Program-made: the position numbers and the translations under genes | The notes under the pieces: model-generated | The model's database searches: none | What the model was told of the DNA's origin: nothing | Seen by the model: the letters and a program-made list of their open reading frames with translations, nothing else | Assembly (NCBI RefSeq): GCF_029714405.1 | Contig: NZ_CP121650.1 | Coordinates: 3,663,001 to 3,727,000 of the forward strand | Direction: 5' to 3' | Length of the DNA: 64,000 nucleotides | From: Bradyrhizobium sp. CB82 | GTDB lineage: Bacteria; Pseudomonadota; Alphaproteobacteria; Rhizobiales; Xanthobacteraceae | Shown here: positions 42,160-51,996 of the stretch, piece by piece | How the letters are laid out: each line of letters starts with the position of its first letter | Position numbering within the stretch: position 1 is the stretch's first letter

Positions 42160-44382
42160 TCAACTTACGACCGATAGCTGAAAGTCGTGCGGCGATTCGA
42201 CGGGGCGGAGTTCGGTGCTCGTATTTGCCCGCGGAGCCAGCGCAAAGAAGCCGAAGACGGGCACCACCATCTCAAGTTCTCGGCGGTAGGCTTCGTAGTC
42301 GGGCGCACCGGGCCGAATGAAACCAAGTTGAGGCGTCTGATCGACCACGCGTCGGAGAACGATCGGAGCGCTCGCTGGCGTAAACTGTGCACCACCGGGA
42401 TTTGAGAGCGTCGTGATCAGACCGCGCGCGGGCTCGTCACTCGTTTCGGGGCGCGACACCATGATCAGACGTATCGCTCCCTTTTCGAGTGTAACGAAGT
42501 TCACGAATGGCCGCCCGTCGGGGATGTAGACTCGGCCCTTCTGCGTGTGCCCAGCATCGACACGTTCTCGTTCCTCGAACATGAGGCAGGACTCGGTCTC
42601 GTCCCAATGAACGGCCATGAGGTAAGCATTGATAATCTCGGGGTTCGAGAAGGCCGGCCTAAAGCATACATAATTCCCCTCAAATGCTTCTACACTTGCA
42701 CGAGCGTAGCAGCCGAGATCGTAGGCGGCGTCGGATCTGGATGGCATTAGATGTTCGAGATCGTCAGCAATGGGGGGCGCATCATGCAAGGGACAATCCT
42801 TGTGCGGGTCGTTGCCCGCCCGCTCGGCGGTAACCTTGCGTATGCGCTCCGACTCGTTGAAGACCGCGAGAACCATGCCACCGACGATGAGGCCGGTTAA
42901 GCCCGTGCTTAGCGCCACTAGATGAACCGCGTCCTCCGGATGTGCATAGAACTGAGCCAGCACTTGCTGGCCGACCATATGCGCGACCAGCCACCCCGCG
43001 CAGGTCAGTGCAACACCGTTCCCCAGAGCCCCGAGGGCGGCGACGCGGTACCAGCTCCAACGCGAGCATCCCAGATAGGAACAAATAAGCCCAAGCGAGA
43101 CCGTGCAGATGAAAGGCGTAATGACCCCATATAACCGTTCAATGAACTGCTTAAGAACGTACTGATATCCTTCGCCTTGCATCAAGGCGGACACGAGCGG
43201 AATACCGATACGGAGGGCAATCGATAGTCCCACAACAATGAGACCTGCGACTACCAACTCGGCAATAGGCGGGTATGTTGGCGAGTCGCCCTCTTTGCGT
43301 CCAATGAAACGTTGTGCCACGACGATCGCACCTGAGACTGCGAAACCGATTGAAATCCCAAATGTAATTGCAATCGTTAGGACTTTTCCTACGTCGAGCG
43401 GGAGCGTCCCCGGCATAAACACCATCGTGCCAATGCTCCAGGCAATGACGAGGAAGATCGTTGTCGCCCATTGATCCAGTCCAAACGTCGGGCCGGGACG
43501 GTAGGCGAAGCCCATCTTCGCAAGGCGCTGCAACCGACCGCTGTGAGTCCTTTCGCAAAAGAGGACATAACGAGAAACGAGGCTGCAAGTGAGGTTCGTG
43601 ACCTCCGCAATGTTGCGGTTCAGCGCTTCTTTCAATTCGGGGGTAGGCAGCGCGGAAGTGAAAAAGGCAAGACCGGTGTGCATCAATTCTTCGTAGCGGG
43701 CATCTGCACGCGTGGCCACCGAATCGCCCATTTGCATGATCCTTGCGTAGACCGATCGACCATATCCATTTCCGGCGAATTCAAGTGTTGTAGCGTTGTG
43801 TCTGGGCCCGATGAACAGGTTGTATAGGCCGACTGCCCTTGTGAACCGTTCGGGAAGCGTACCATCCCTATTGAAACTTAGTGCCTGCGGACTGATATTT
43901 TCCGAAATGATATTGATGATTTCACTTCGAACGTGCCCCTGCGGGGCAAAACCGGCGGTTTGCGCGAGTTCAATCGCGAGCCGGTCGGCTTCTCGCGGAA
44001 TAGCGGCCAATTTGACGCAAAATGCCCGCGCGGCCCTATCGATCCGTGCCACCTCCCGGAAGTGCGAAGCGACAACGATCATGAGCACGGCTACAATCGG
44101 AGCATATTGAGCGAGCTGCGCTTGCGCTTCGGGATTAACGTGTATCAACGTGCTGACAATGAAGTCGAACCCGATGCTACCCTGCACCAGTCCAATCATC
44201 ACGACGATCCACAGCGGTATCATCAAGGCGTAGTAAAATATCACGCCCCAGAAGAATAGTGCGAACGTAGTACCGGAGCGATTGGTAGGTGGAGAGTTGA
44301 AGCGGGCCCAGGCGACTACAAAGAGTGCCGAGACCGCAATAATCCATTCGCTCTTCGCAACGATTTCTCGAATGATGTCCAT
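42160..44382 (-). CDS. Unknown multi-pass membrane protein with large C-terminal domain
   Basis: 740 residues from an ATG at 44382 (the frame is open to 44646, but the upstream part has no sensible sequence). An N-terminal membrane block (WIIAVSALFVVAWARF, FFWGVIFYYALMIPLWIVVM, YAPIVAVLMIVVASHF) is followed by about 170 soluble residues. A second block of about six membrane helices from about residue 290 follows, then a C-terminal soluble domain of about 210 residues containing CLMFEERERVDAGHTQKGRV and FVNFVTLEKGAIRLIMVSR. No transporter signature is seen. The layout, a membrane body with a sensor-like tail, could be a signalling or immune effector protein, but no family is recognised. Confidence 0.65.
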   Translation of the reverse strand: MDIIREIVAKSEWIIAVSALFVVAWARFNSPPTNRSGTTFALFFWGVIFYYALMIPLWIVVMIGLVQGSIGFDFIVSTLIHVNPEAQAQLAQYAPIVAVLMIVVASHFREVARIDRAARAFCVKLAAIPREADRLAIELAQTAGFAPQGHVRSEIINIISENISPQALSFNRDGTLPERFTRAVGLYNLFIGPRHNATTLEFAGNGYGRSVYARIMQMGDSVATRADARYEELMHTGLAFFTSALPTPELKEALNRNIAEVTNLTCSLVSRYVLFCERTHSGRLQRLAKMGFAYRPGPTFGLDQWATTIFLVIAWSIGTMVFMPGTLPLDVGKVLTIAITFGISIGFAVSGAIVVAQRFIGRKEGDSPTYPPIAELVVAGLIVVGLSIALRIGIPLVSALMQGEGYQYVLKQFIERLYGVITPFICTVSLGLICSYLGCSRWSWYRVAALGALGNGVALTCAGWLVAHMVGQQVLAQFYAHPEDAVHLVALSTGLTGLIVGGMVLAVFNESERIRKVTAERAGNDPHKDCPLHDAPPIADDLEHLMPSRSDAAYDLGCYARASVEAFEGNYVCFRPAFSNPEIINAYLMAVHWDETESCLMFEERERVDAGHTQKGRVYIPDGRPFVNFVTLEKGAIRLIMVSRPETSDEPARGLITTLSNPGGAQFTPASAPIVLRRVVDQTPQLGFIRPGAPDYEAYRRELEMVVPVFGFFALAPRANTSTELRPVESPHDFQLSVVS

Positions 44383-44892
44383 GTTATGCGCTCCCACATA
44401 GCAGGCGACGCTTGCATAATTGGCTCTGCCCTCGCCGAGGCAGGGCGCAATTTCTAATGAGGGGGCATCATGGAGGCGCGTCTCGCATCTGCACACGTGC
44501 CCCGAGTAACTTAGAAAGGTACACCGAGCGACCAAGCTGTAATGTGAAGTGCCCCACACTTGGCTAGATCTATGCTCGGTTGAGTCGGCCATCGCTGCGG
44601 TGGGCGCATCAGAAAAGGGTGGGGGACCGTTACCAGGCTGCGGCAAGCGAACAACATCCAGCGTCGCTGCCCCGAACTTCAGATGTGCGGGGTATTTGCC
44701 GAGTTCGAGCGTCGAAAGGTAACGACGGCGATACGCTCTACCAGACGTCTGATCGACGTATTAACCCGCAGTTCAGCCACCGTGGCGACTCGCGCCCGCT
44801 TGTCGACGCACCCAACCTTGGGTAGTTTTACTTTTGTTATCCTGCGATATTCGCTGATCATAGCTTTTAGTTCATTCAGAGGGAGGCCACAG
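44383..44892. other. Intergenic region holding a recombinase remnant
   Basis: Contains the promoter region for the membrane protein (leftward) and the gene at 44893 (rightward), plus the recombinase fragment at 44678-44711. No gene is supported. Confidence 0.4.
44678..44711 (+). pseudogene. 34-base remnant of serine recombinase gene
   Basis: The bases read QMCGVFAEFER, as in the recombinases at 41033 and 53354 (MCGVFAEFERGM). The similarity ends abruptly on both sides. It is the debris of a third copy. Confidence 0.6.
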
Positions 44893-45258
44893 ATGAAGGA
44901 AATTAAGCCGGTTCATATGGGCGACAGTGGTCCCAAAGTAGCCAACCTGCAGAATGGCTTATTGTTTCTTCTATTCCATGAGCCCGGCATTTCGGACAAC
45001 AACCGTGAATCTCTTCGACGGCTTCTCGGACCCGAGCTACGCACGCGGACGTATGGGAGAGCGACCGCGGAACTTGTTGGGATATACCAGTATCAGCTGA
45101 AGAACTGGCCTGACTACCTGCCCCGGGCCCCTCAATGGCTTAAAGAAATAGTGCGAGACATGCCGATTTCGACCAATACCGGCAGAGGCAACGGTGACGT
45201 CGACGGGGGGACGGCGAGGGCTCTAAACTGGCTTCTCAAAAAATTCGGCGCGCTCTAG
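44893..45258 (+). CDS. Peptidoglycan-binding-like domain protein (121 aa)
   Basis: From an ATG at 44893 with GGGAGG upstream: MKEIKPVHMGDSGPKVANLQ, then TYGRATAELVGIYQYQLKN and NGDVDGGTARALNWLLKKFG. The pattern 'GDxGxxVxxLQxxL ... YGxxTxxxVxxxQ ... G.VDxxTxxaLN' is the peptidoglycan-binding fold (PG_binding_1). There is no signal peptide and no catalytic domain. It may be a solitary domain or the N-terminal piece of a formerly larger protein. Confidence 0.6.
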   Translation: MKEIKPVHMGDSGPKVANLQNGLLFLLFHEPGISDNNRESLRRLLGPELRTRTYGRATAELVGIYQYQLKNWPDYLPRAPQWLKEIVRDMPISTNTGRGNGDVDGGTARALNWLLKKFGAL

Positions 45259-45302
45259 CTAGTGGCCATCAGCGTGGTGCTCTCAATAGACAACACCACG
45301 CG

Positions 45303-45672
45303 TTATCGATCATTGATCACTTCGATGAGGTGCTTGACGATGCCCCGTTCCGGCTTGTGATGCGTTCGTGCGGCCGGTCACCTGAACGAACAAGCTCGAC
45401 GAATTTGACGTGCCAATCAAAGCCCCCAAGAAGGCCCACACTCGATCCGGCTGGTTCACTATTTCATGGGACATGCGGTACAGAGTGATTGTGCAGCCGC
45501 CACTGGCGATCAATCCGCCAAACGGCGATCTGGTGGCTGACTCTGGGTCGACGTGAAATGGCCACAGGTCGTTTGTGCGACCATACGCCAGCATTTCCTC
45601 GTGATCGACGGTGTACTCCGCCGACGTCCAACTATCTCCAACATTCAAGTCCTCGAAGTAGACCATACCCAT
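45303..45672 (-). pseudogene. MaoC-like acyl dehydratase, frameshifted
   Basis: From an ATG at 45672: MGMVYFEDLNVGDSWTSAEY, then MLAYGRTNDLWPFHVDPESA and FGGLIASGGCTI, the hot-dog fold and Asp/His motif of MaoC-like enoyl hydratases. After DRVWAFLG the sense jumps to another frame (GFDWHVKFVELVRSGD), then to a third (KPERGIVKHLIEVIND) ending at 45303. At least one single-base loss and a further break or short deletion are needed. The enzyme would be inactive as written. Confidence 0.7.
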
Positions 45673-46683
45673 GAACGAACTCCATGCGCCGCCTCCCCGG
45701 GTGAAAGCAGGAAGGCGCACGGCCCGGCCCAGCTGTGGACCACAATCGGAGCAGGCGCGCCTCAAGACGACATCGCCTCTAATCGTTCAAGGCGCCTCGA
45801 AAACAAGGCGAAGCTGAAGCTTAACATCTTGACAAGAACTCGAAAACAGCGCCGGTGAATGCTGCCCGATCACGGCTCGGCTCCTCATGGCCGACAATTT
45901 TGAAGTACAACCAACTGAGCCCCGGGATGCATTTGCTGATCGCCTTACTGACTAGACTAGCGCGTAGATGGCGGCGTTTCTCGCCGCATGACAAGCGTCG
46001 GTTGGGACACTCAGCAGGTCGCATGTGATGGCCGGCGGTGCCGGAGCGGCTAACAGCAGCGGCATCGTCAGGGCATTGTCGAGGCAGCCTTGTCTGCCTC
46101 GCATGCGGCTCGCGGTCGAAGCCGCCAGGTCCGCGATCCCGAGAGGATGCGACGGCTTTCGGCCAACTGCCGCGAGCGCTGCAGCATGCAGCGCGGGCGG
46201 TTTAGAGATCGACGGCTATTCAAAATTGCCTATTGATGCTCCGCTTTGACTCAGGGCTGCAGCGCTTCGGATGAGGGCGACCGGCACCGGCAGCAGCGCC
46301 GCGGACCTCGATACCTGCCATCAAAAAATTCGGCCCCTTACGAAGTGTGATCCCATTCACATTCGGTCTGGCGAACGGGGTCTAAGATCAAACTTGGTAG
46401 ACTTGGGCAAGGATGTCCGTCCTGCTTAGGAAAGACAACGCGTTCGCGGTGCATCAGTCTACGATAAAGGCTGCATTCATCGTTAGGTTTCGGTCTCGAC
46501 AGACATATTGAAGTCGATGTGGCGCGCGGTCCTGGAATGGATGGCGAACGCTCTTGTTGACAGCCTTCGGCGACGGTACGAAAATTGTCATGAACCATAG
46601 AAGTGCTTCGGTGAGCCATCGAACGTAAGGATCAAGCTCAACGAGGACCATGCCGCTCGGTGTTTCAACCTGGAGGCAGGATC
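45673..46683. other. 1-kb stretch with no supported gene
   Basis: Only short frames. One reverse frame (46454-46651, MVLVELDPYVRWLTEALLWF...) has a protein-like start and could be a fragment, but I do not recognise it. The stretch looks like decayed sequence. Confidence 0.3.
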
Positions 46684-48480
46684 ATGCGTTCAAGATCTCA
46701 GATTTGTGCAGCGCTCCAGGGCGTCCCTGTCATGACACGGGAAGCCGCGGCGATTTTAGTCGTGGACATGGTCGAGTCGGTACGTTTGATAGGGCAAGAC
46801 GAGGAAGGTGTCGTCTGTCGCTGGCTGAAGCTTGTCGATCGGGTGGTAACGCAGGTGCTTCCTGCCCGTGGTGGCCGTCTTGTTAAGAGTCTCGGCGACG
46901 GGATGCTGCTCGAATTCGGCGACGTCCGGCTCGCGGCCTCAGCGGCGTTTGCAATCCAGCAGGAAAGTGCTCAGGCAAGTTCCGGATTGCCTGCTGATGA
47001 ACAAATGTTTCTGCGAATGGGCATAGAGGTCGGCGACGTGATTGTCGATCATCACGATATCTATGGACGAGACGTCAACTTAGCAGCTCGATTGGCGTCC
47101 CTCGCCGGCCCAAACGAGGTGGTCATCTCGGCGCAGGCTCGGGACCTGTTAACCCCAACCCTGGATGCCGAAATCGAAGACCTTGGCGAATGTTACGTCA
47201 AGCACATCCAGCAACCCCTTCGGGCCTACCGGATCGGCCCAGCCGGCCCCAGGCCTGTAGTCAAATGCACAGCGTTACTGGGTGAGTTACGGCCGTCGAT
47301 TGCGATTATTCCCTTCGTACCTCGCCCCCAAGCAATCGACCAGGAACTTCTTGGCGAGGTGCTAGCCGAGGAAATCATCAGGGCGTTTTCCCGATGCCCG
47401 GACATTGCCGTGCTCTCGCGCCTTTCGACGACGGCATTTCGATGGCGTCAATTTAACATGGAAGACGTCCGTCAGCACCTCGGTGCGAACTTTGTGCTGT
47501 CAGGATCTTATCGTGCCGACGACCATCGTGTGACGCTAAACTTAGAATTGGCTGAGGTCAGGTCCCAACGTGTCGTATGGGCCGACCAACTGGCCCACAG
47601 CATTCCAGGCATTCTGAATGGGCAACAGGAGCTGATTAGCCAGATCGTCTCCAAGGTCGCGAACGCAATTCAATTTTGCGAATTGCAGCGAGCGCGCTCC
47701 AGCCCCCTCCCAACCTTGGAGAGTTACTCGCTCCTGATGAGCGCCATTACGTTGATGCACCGAATGTCGGCTGCCGACTTTTCGGAAGCCCGGCACCTGC
47801 TACAGGCCCTTATTGAACGCGCGCCGCGTCATGCAGTTCCCCATTCCTGGATGGCTCAATGGTATGTCTTGCGGATCCAGCAAGGATGGACCGAGGATTC
47901 AACTAAGGACCGGAGTTGTGCCCTCGATTGCACAAAGCGTGCGCTCGACACAGATCCGGACAGCTCTCTTGCTCTAGCAGTTAGTGGGTTGGTCCACACT
48001 CATATGACCAGGGAGCTTGACATTGCTGCCGAGCGCTACGCGCTGGCGGTGCGCGCGAACTCAAATAACTCGCTTGCCTGGTTGCTCAAGGGAACACTGC
48101 ATGCATTCAGGGATGAGGGAGCTCATGCCGTCGCTGATACACAGAGGGCGATCAGATTGTCACCTCTCGATCCCCATCGATATTACTACGACACTCTGGC
48201 AGCGACCGCTTATCTTGCCGCTCGTAAATATGAGCTTGCGCTCAAATATGCCCGCCGCTCGCTCAAAGCCAATCGCCGTCACACCTCGACACTGAGAGCG
48301 ATGGCAATCGCACAGTGGCAACTTGGACACGACCTGGACGCACGTCAAACCGTGGCCGAATTGATGAGCTTGGAGCCCGGGTTGACGATAACAGGATATC
48401 TCAGGCGCACCCCTAGCGCTGGATGCAGGACTGGCCAGGAATGGTCCAGTGCACTGCGGCAGGCTGGTGTTCCAGGATGA
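46684..48480 (+). CDS. Class III adenylate/guanylate cyclase with TPR domain
   Basis: 598 residues. The class III cyclase domain (about 20-190) reads AAAILVVDMVESVRLIGQDE (first metal Asp), GGRLVKSLGDGMLLEFGDV (second metal Asp), then GIEVGDVIVDHHDIYGRDVN and LAARLASLAGPNEVVISAQA. A TolB-N/FlgO-like domain (about 205-330, RPSIAIIPFVPRP and LGANFVLSGSYRADDHRVTL) follows, then tetratricopeptide repeats to the end. It should make a cyclic nucleotide from ATP or GTP. The architecture is common in Bradyrhizobium. An open frame extends to 46660; the ATG at 46684 is chosen. It begins a run of three genes on one strand, with a 75-base gap to the next. Confidence 0.9.
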   Translation: MRSRSQICAALQGVPVMTREAAAILVVDMVESVRLIGQDEEGVVCRWLKLVDRVVTQVLPARGGRLVKSLGDGMLLEFGDVRLAASAAFAIQQESAQASSGLPADEQMFLRMGIEVGDVIVDHHDIYGRDVNLAARLASLAGPNEVVISAQARDLLTPTLDAEIEDLGECYVKHIQQPLRAYRIGPAGPRPVVKCTALLGELRPSIAIIPFVPRPQAIDQELLGEVLAEEIIRAFSRCPDIAVLSRLSTTAFRWRQFNMEDVRQHLGANFVLSGSYRADDHRVTLNLELAEVRSQRVVWADQLAHSIPGILNGQQELISQIVSKVANAIQFCELQRARSSPLPTLESYSLLMSAITLMHRMSAADFSEARHLLQALIERAPRHAVPHSWMAQWYVLRIQQGWTEDSTKDRSCALDCTKRALDTDPDSSLALAVSGLVHTHMTRELDIAAERYALAVRANSNNSLAWLLKGTLHAFRDEGAHAVADTQRAIRLSPLDPHRYYYDTLAATAYLAARKYELALKYARRSLKANRRHTSTLRAMAIAQWQLGHDLDARQTVAELMSLEPGLTITGYLRRTPSAGCRTGQEWSSALRQAGVPG

Positions 48481-48555
48481 CTCCTTTGGCCGCGGATTGC
48501 GCCGGTGCGCTATGGCATCCAGTGCAATCCTCCACCCCAAGCGTAGGAGGCAAGT

Positions 48556-49722
48556 ATGAGCAGCTTCACCGTTGGACTTAGTGGCGCAAGCGGAGCAAGT
48601 GGCGCCAGCGGCGCGAGTGGCGCCAGCGGCGCGAGTGGCGCGAGCGGCGCCAGCGGAGCCGCGGGCGGCGCCATCGGCGGATTTGTGTTCAGTGGTCCGG
48701 GTTATAACCCGCTTTACATCGATGCGCTGATTACCAACCGCGATGGAATTGTGGGGGCATGGTCGCGCCCGGAGCGGGTACCTCGGCCACTCACACTTGA
48801 GGATGACCGCGAAGTAAACCTCGCACGACTGGGAGCCGGCGAGCGGGCGAGCATTTTTGATTTCGAACTCATCTCGCGCATCTCATTTCTTGCGGATGGA
48901 GAGGGCGAGGGTCGTACAATGTCTATCGTGAGCGGCGACGGCCTCCTTGCAAGCTTCCGCCGTCCCGACCCGAAAATCTTTCTGGATCAACTGGCCCTCG
49001 TCGCATCCTACGCTGATCTCCGCCCCGATCGTGCAGTAGAGATCGTGTCTCAATTGAGTGTTCCGCAGGCTTTCTTCGGATCCATCACATTTTTGCACCC
49101 GGAGCGAACACGATGGACGATGGAGCTGATCCTCGCAGCTCTGCGGTTCGCCTACACGGTGGAGATGCGCATTAAGCATGCGCTGGCCTGCCGCCGGCCA
49201 CATGAATACTCGCCTCAAATACAGCCCATAATAGCTTGTCCGCTGCACGGTACGTTGCCCAGCGGCCATGCGACTGAGGCCTTTATGTTCGCGCATCTGT
49301 TGGCGGTTCTCTCCAACGACCCGGAAAGATCGCAAAGCGTTTGGGCGAATCAGCTTATGCGGCAGGCAGCCCGCATTGCAATCAACCGCACGGTGGCCGG
49401 CGTGCACTTTCCGGTCGACAGCGTCGCCGGCACCCTCTTGGGCCTGACACTGGCCGAATACCTGGTGAGTCTCTGCAGAGGAAAACGAGAAGAGTGCCAC
49501 TTTTGTGATTTCAATGGACCGAGGTATCCGCTTCACGGCGATGGCGGCATTTCTGCCGATTTCAATTGGCAGAACTTCTATGACGTCGAGGCGCGAAGGC
49601 TTAGATTGAAGGAGGCTGTCGTCGGGCGCTATGCCACGGTTAAGGCGAGACCTCTCTCCGCAGCAGCCTCGAAACCACTAGAATGGCTCTGGGAAAAAGC
49701 AACGAGCGAGTGGTCCGAGTAG
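48556..49722 (+). CDS. PAP2-like phosphatase / haloperoxidase-fold protein with (Ser-Gly-Ala) repeats
   Basis: 388 residues. After MSSFTVGL come nine Ser-Gly-Ala repeats (residues 9-35) and a glycine-rich segment. The C-terminal half is an acid-phosphatase (PAP2) fold: KHALACRRPHE at about residue 207, LPSGHATEAF at about 236 and NRTVAGVHFPVDSVAG at about 277, giving the K..RP, PSGH and H..D motifs; the usual Ser of the third motif is Asn. There are no obvious membrane helices, so it is closer to soluble vanadium haloperoxidase-like proteins than to lipid phosphatases. The substrate is unknown. It follows the cyclase by 75 bases and precedes the subtilase by 32. Confidence 0.85.
   Translation: MSSFTVGLSGASGASGASGASGASGASGASGASGAAGGAIGGFVFSGPGYNPLYIDALITNRDGIVGAWSRPERVPRPLTLEDDREVNLARLGAGERASIFDFELISRISFLADGEGEGRTMSIVSGDGLLASFRRPDPKIFLDQLALVASYADLRPDRAVEIVSQLSVPQAFFGSITFLHPERTRWTMELILAALRFAYTVEMRIKHALACRRPHEYSPQIQPIIACPLHGTLPSGHATEAFMFAHLLAVLSNDPERSQSVWANQLMRQAARIAINRTVAGVHFPVDSVAGTLLGLTLAEYLVSLCRGKREECHFCDFNGPRYPLHGDGGISADFNWQNFYDVEARRLRLKEAVVGRYATVKARPLSAAASKPLEWLWEKATSEWSE
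48580..48660 (+). repeat. Nine 9-bp tandem repeats encoding Ser-Gly-Ala
   Basis: Nine in-frame copies of a degenerate AGYGGNGCN unit. The repeats differ mainly at third codon positions and in the serine codon (AGT or AGC). The number could vary between strains by slippage. Confidence 0.9.
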
Positions 49723-49754
49723 CCTAACAATATTCATGTCCGCCCCGGGAGGGA

Positions 49755-51974
49755 ATGATGGCAGCGAAAGAGGCACTTCAATGGAAAGATGACTTGCCGG
49801 TGCTCGTTGACGCGTACATTGATTGGGTACGAGTTGCTGCCAAGTGGCTGCTAGACCCAAAGGATGAAGCAATCTCTGTCCCCGTTCTCGTCAGTCTGCA
49901 GCCGGGCCATAGAGAAGGAGATTTTCTCAATCTCTTGTATGCTAAACTTAGCGAGACCGAACTTAGCAAGACCGCAAGAGATTTTCTGAGCGAACTTCGA
50001 GACCCCGGCAAGCTTAAGGGTAACGGCGTCCGTTCTGATCTCGAATACAGCCAATTTACATTAGTAATGCCTCATGAAGCTCTTAAGCTTCTTGAAGACG
50101 ATTCCTCAATTGCCCAACACATTCATCGGATCGCAATTGCGCACAAATTGCCTCGTCACGCCACCCACAAAGTCCAGCGTGGCGAGGCAAAACGGCCTCT
50201 TCCCGAGACACAACATAGTATCGGGAAACCCGAACAGGGCAAAGAAATCCCCGTCGTGATGGGGATTATTGACGAAGGCATTGCATTTGCGAATCAGCGT
50301 TTTCGGAGAGGCCCGGACGAATCTCGAGTGGAGTACGCCTGGATTCAAGATGGTCGATTCAAAGGCGAAGTTCCCTATGGCCTAGAGCTGACAAAAGCCG
50401 ACATCGACAAATCACTTCGCGAGTGTATGAGCGCAGGACAGGTGGATGAAGACCTGTTCTACAGTGCAACCGGCGTTGTCGATTTTGGCCAATCTGCGCA
50501 TAAGGCTGCAGCAAGGCGTATCGGGCATGGCACGCATGTGATGGACTTGGCATGCGGGTATGATGAGGCTTCGCCGCTGGCCCGCGACGGAAAGCGGCCG
50601 ATTGTTTGCGTGAAATTGCCGACGGTTACGGTTGCGGACACGTCCGGCCTCGGCCTCGAATATTATGTTCTTGATGGCGTCGACTACATCCTGCGCAGAG
50701 CTCAGGATATCGCGCGACAGCGCCAGTTCGATGCGTTGCCGGTGGTGATTAATTTTAGCTCCGGTATTTTGGCTGGCCCCCGCGATGGCACCCACCCGAT
50801 CGAGCTTGCAATCGACGCTCGAATCAACGGCCGGGAGTCGCCAACCGATGTAGTGCTACCGTCAGGGAACAGTCGTCTGTCCTGCCTGCACGCTAAGATC
50901 TCGCTTCCTCCAAGTGATGGCAAAAACGGACACGAGAAAAAGTTGCAGTTCCGTGTGTTACCGGATGACAGAACATGCAGCTATCTGGAGATTTGGTTGC
51001 CGGCTCTGCCTGAGCCCCCGCGTGCCGGCTGGATGGCGCTCACACTAGAGCCCCCCGGTGGGCAGAGAAGTTTGCCTCTAGTCGCTGGAGCACGTAAGCG
51101 TGCGATCGAGTGGGCTCCAAATGACGATGTTGTTCTTTGCAAGGTATACTACGAATTTATCGGCCCTCCCACGAACAGAGGGAGGTACATGATTGCCCTA
51201 CTGCCCACGGCTTTGCACGATTCTGCGCGACAACTTGCACCCTTCGGCACGTGGACGATTGGGCTCAAGAATCTGACTGACAAAGAGATTGGAGACGTGG
51301 AAGCTTCGATTCAATGGGATGATCGGCCACTTGGCTATCCGCAGAACGGTAGGCAATCGTATTTCATCGACGACCGCTACCAGCGATTTGACGAGATTTC
51401 TGGCAGAGAAGTGGAAGTAGATAATGACAGCACAATTAAGCGTGATGGATCAATAAATGCCATTGCGACTGGTTTTCGCACAATCGTTGCTGGTGGTTAT
51501 CTGTACAACGAAAATCGAGCTGTAAAGTATTCCTCCGGTGGCCCGACATCACCCGCCAGAGGTGCCGCGGAAGCAATTGACCGCGAGGAGTCGGATACCC
51601 TCGAACGGACGGGGCCAGATGCTTTGGCACTCAGCGACCAGTCGAGTGTCTATCAAGGCATCCTCGCAGCAGGAACACGCAGCGGGTCGGTTGTCCGCAT
51701 GAACGGCACCAGTGTTGCGGCGCCGCAGATCGCGCGTCAGCTTGCGAATGCACGAGAAAGGAAGGGGGTAGGTTCAGGGCGCGAAATTGTGCAGCGTTTG
51801 GCTAGACCGCTTGTAACCATTCATGAAGGATCGGGGAAAAATCAAGATGACGACCCTGCGCGGACATCACAGGTGCGCGTTGGTTCGGGCCTCGTCATGC
51901 CAGCGAACGAGCGCCCGAACCTGCAAGCCGCATCCAAAAGCGATCCAGGACAGGTCAGACGCCCGACAAAGTAG
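49755..51974 (+). CDS. Cytoplasmic S8 (subtilisin-like) serine peptidase
   Basis: 739 residues with GGGAGGG upstream of two adjacent ATG codons. The catalytic triad of the S8 family is present: Asp in VVMGIIDEGIAFANQRF at about residue 170, His in RIGHGTHVMDLACG at about 256 and Ser in MNGTSVAAPQIARQ at about 651, with the oxyanion Asn in VVINFSSG at about 332. About 260 residues, containing a beta-rich insert, separate the Asn from the Ser. There is no signal peptide or secretion domain, so it acts inside the cell or is exported by another route. The N-terminal 160 residues are unlike a normal subtilase propeptide. It follows the PAP2 gene closely and may work with it. Confidence 0.88.
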   Translation: MMAAKEALQWKDDLPVLVDAYIDWVRVAAKWLLDPKDEAISVPVLVSLQPGHREGDFLNLLYAKLSETELSKTARDFLSELRDPGKLKGNGVRSDLEYSQFTLVMPHEALKLLEDDSSIAQHIHRIAIAHKLPRHATHKVQRGEAKRPLPETQHSIGKPEQGKEIPVVMGIIDEGIAFANQRFRRGPDESRVEYAWIQDGRFKGEVPYGLELTKADIDKSLRECMSAGQVDEDLFYSATGVVDFGQSAHKAAARRIGHGTHVMDLACGYDEASPLARDGKRPIVCVKLPTVTVADTSGLGLEYYVLDGVDYILRRAQDIARQRQFDALPVVINFSSGILAGPRDGTHPIELAIDARINGRESPTDVVLPSGNSRLSCLHAKISLPPSDGKNGHEKKLQFRVLPDDRTCSYLEIWLPALPEPPRAGWMALTLEPPGGQRSLPLVAGARKRAIEWAPNDDVVLCKVYYEFIGPPTNRGRYMIALLPTALHDSARQLAPFGTWTIGLKNLTDKEIGDVEASIQWDDRPLGYPQNGRQSYFIDDRYQRFDEISGREVEVDNDSTIKRDGSINAIATGFRTIVAGGYLYNENRAVKYSSGGPTSPARGAAEAIDREESDTLERTGPDALALSDQSSVYQGILAAGTRSGSVVRMNGTSVAAPQIARQLANARERKGVGSGREIVQRLARPLVTIHEGSGKNQDDDPARTSQVRVGSGLVMPANERPNLQAASKSDPGQVRRPTK

Positions 51975-51996
51975 CTTACTTGGGTTGATGCGCCAT

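Noticed and set aside
44383..44646. Upstream extension of the membrane protein gene
   Set aside because: The extension has no protein-like composition; the ATG at 44382 leads directly into the first membrane block.
48580..48660. CRISPR-like repeat array
   Set aside because: Repeats are 9 bp, contiguous and in frame; there are no spacers and no cas genes.
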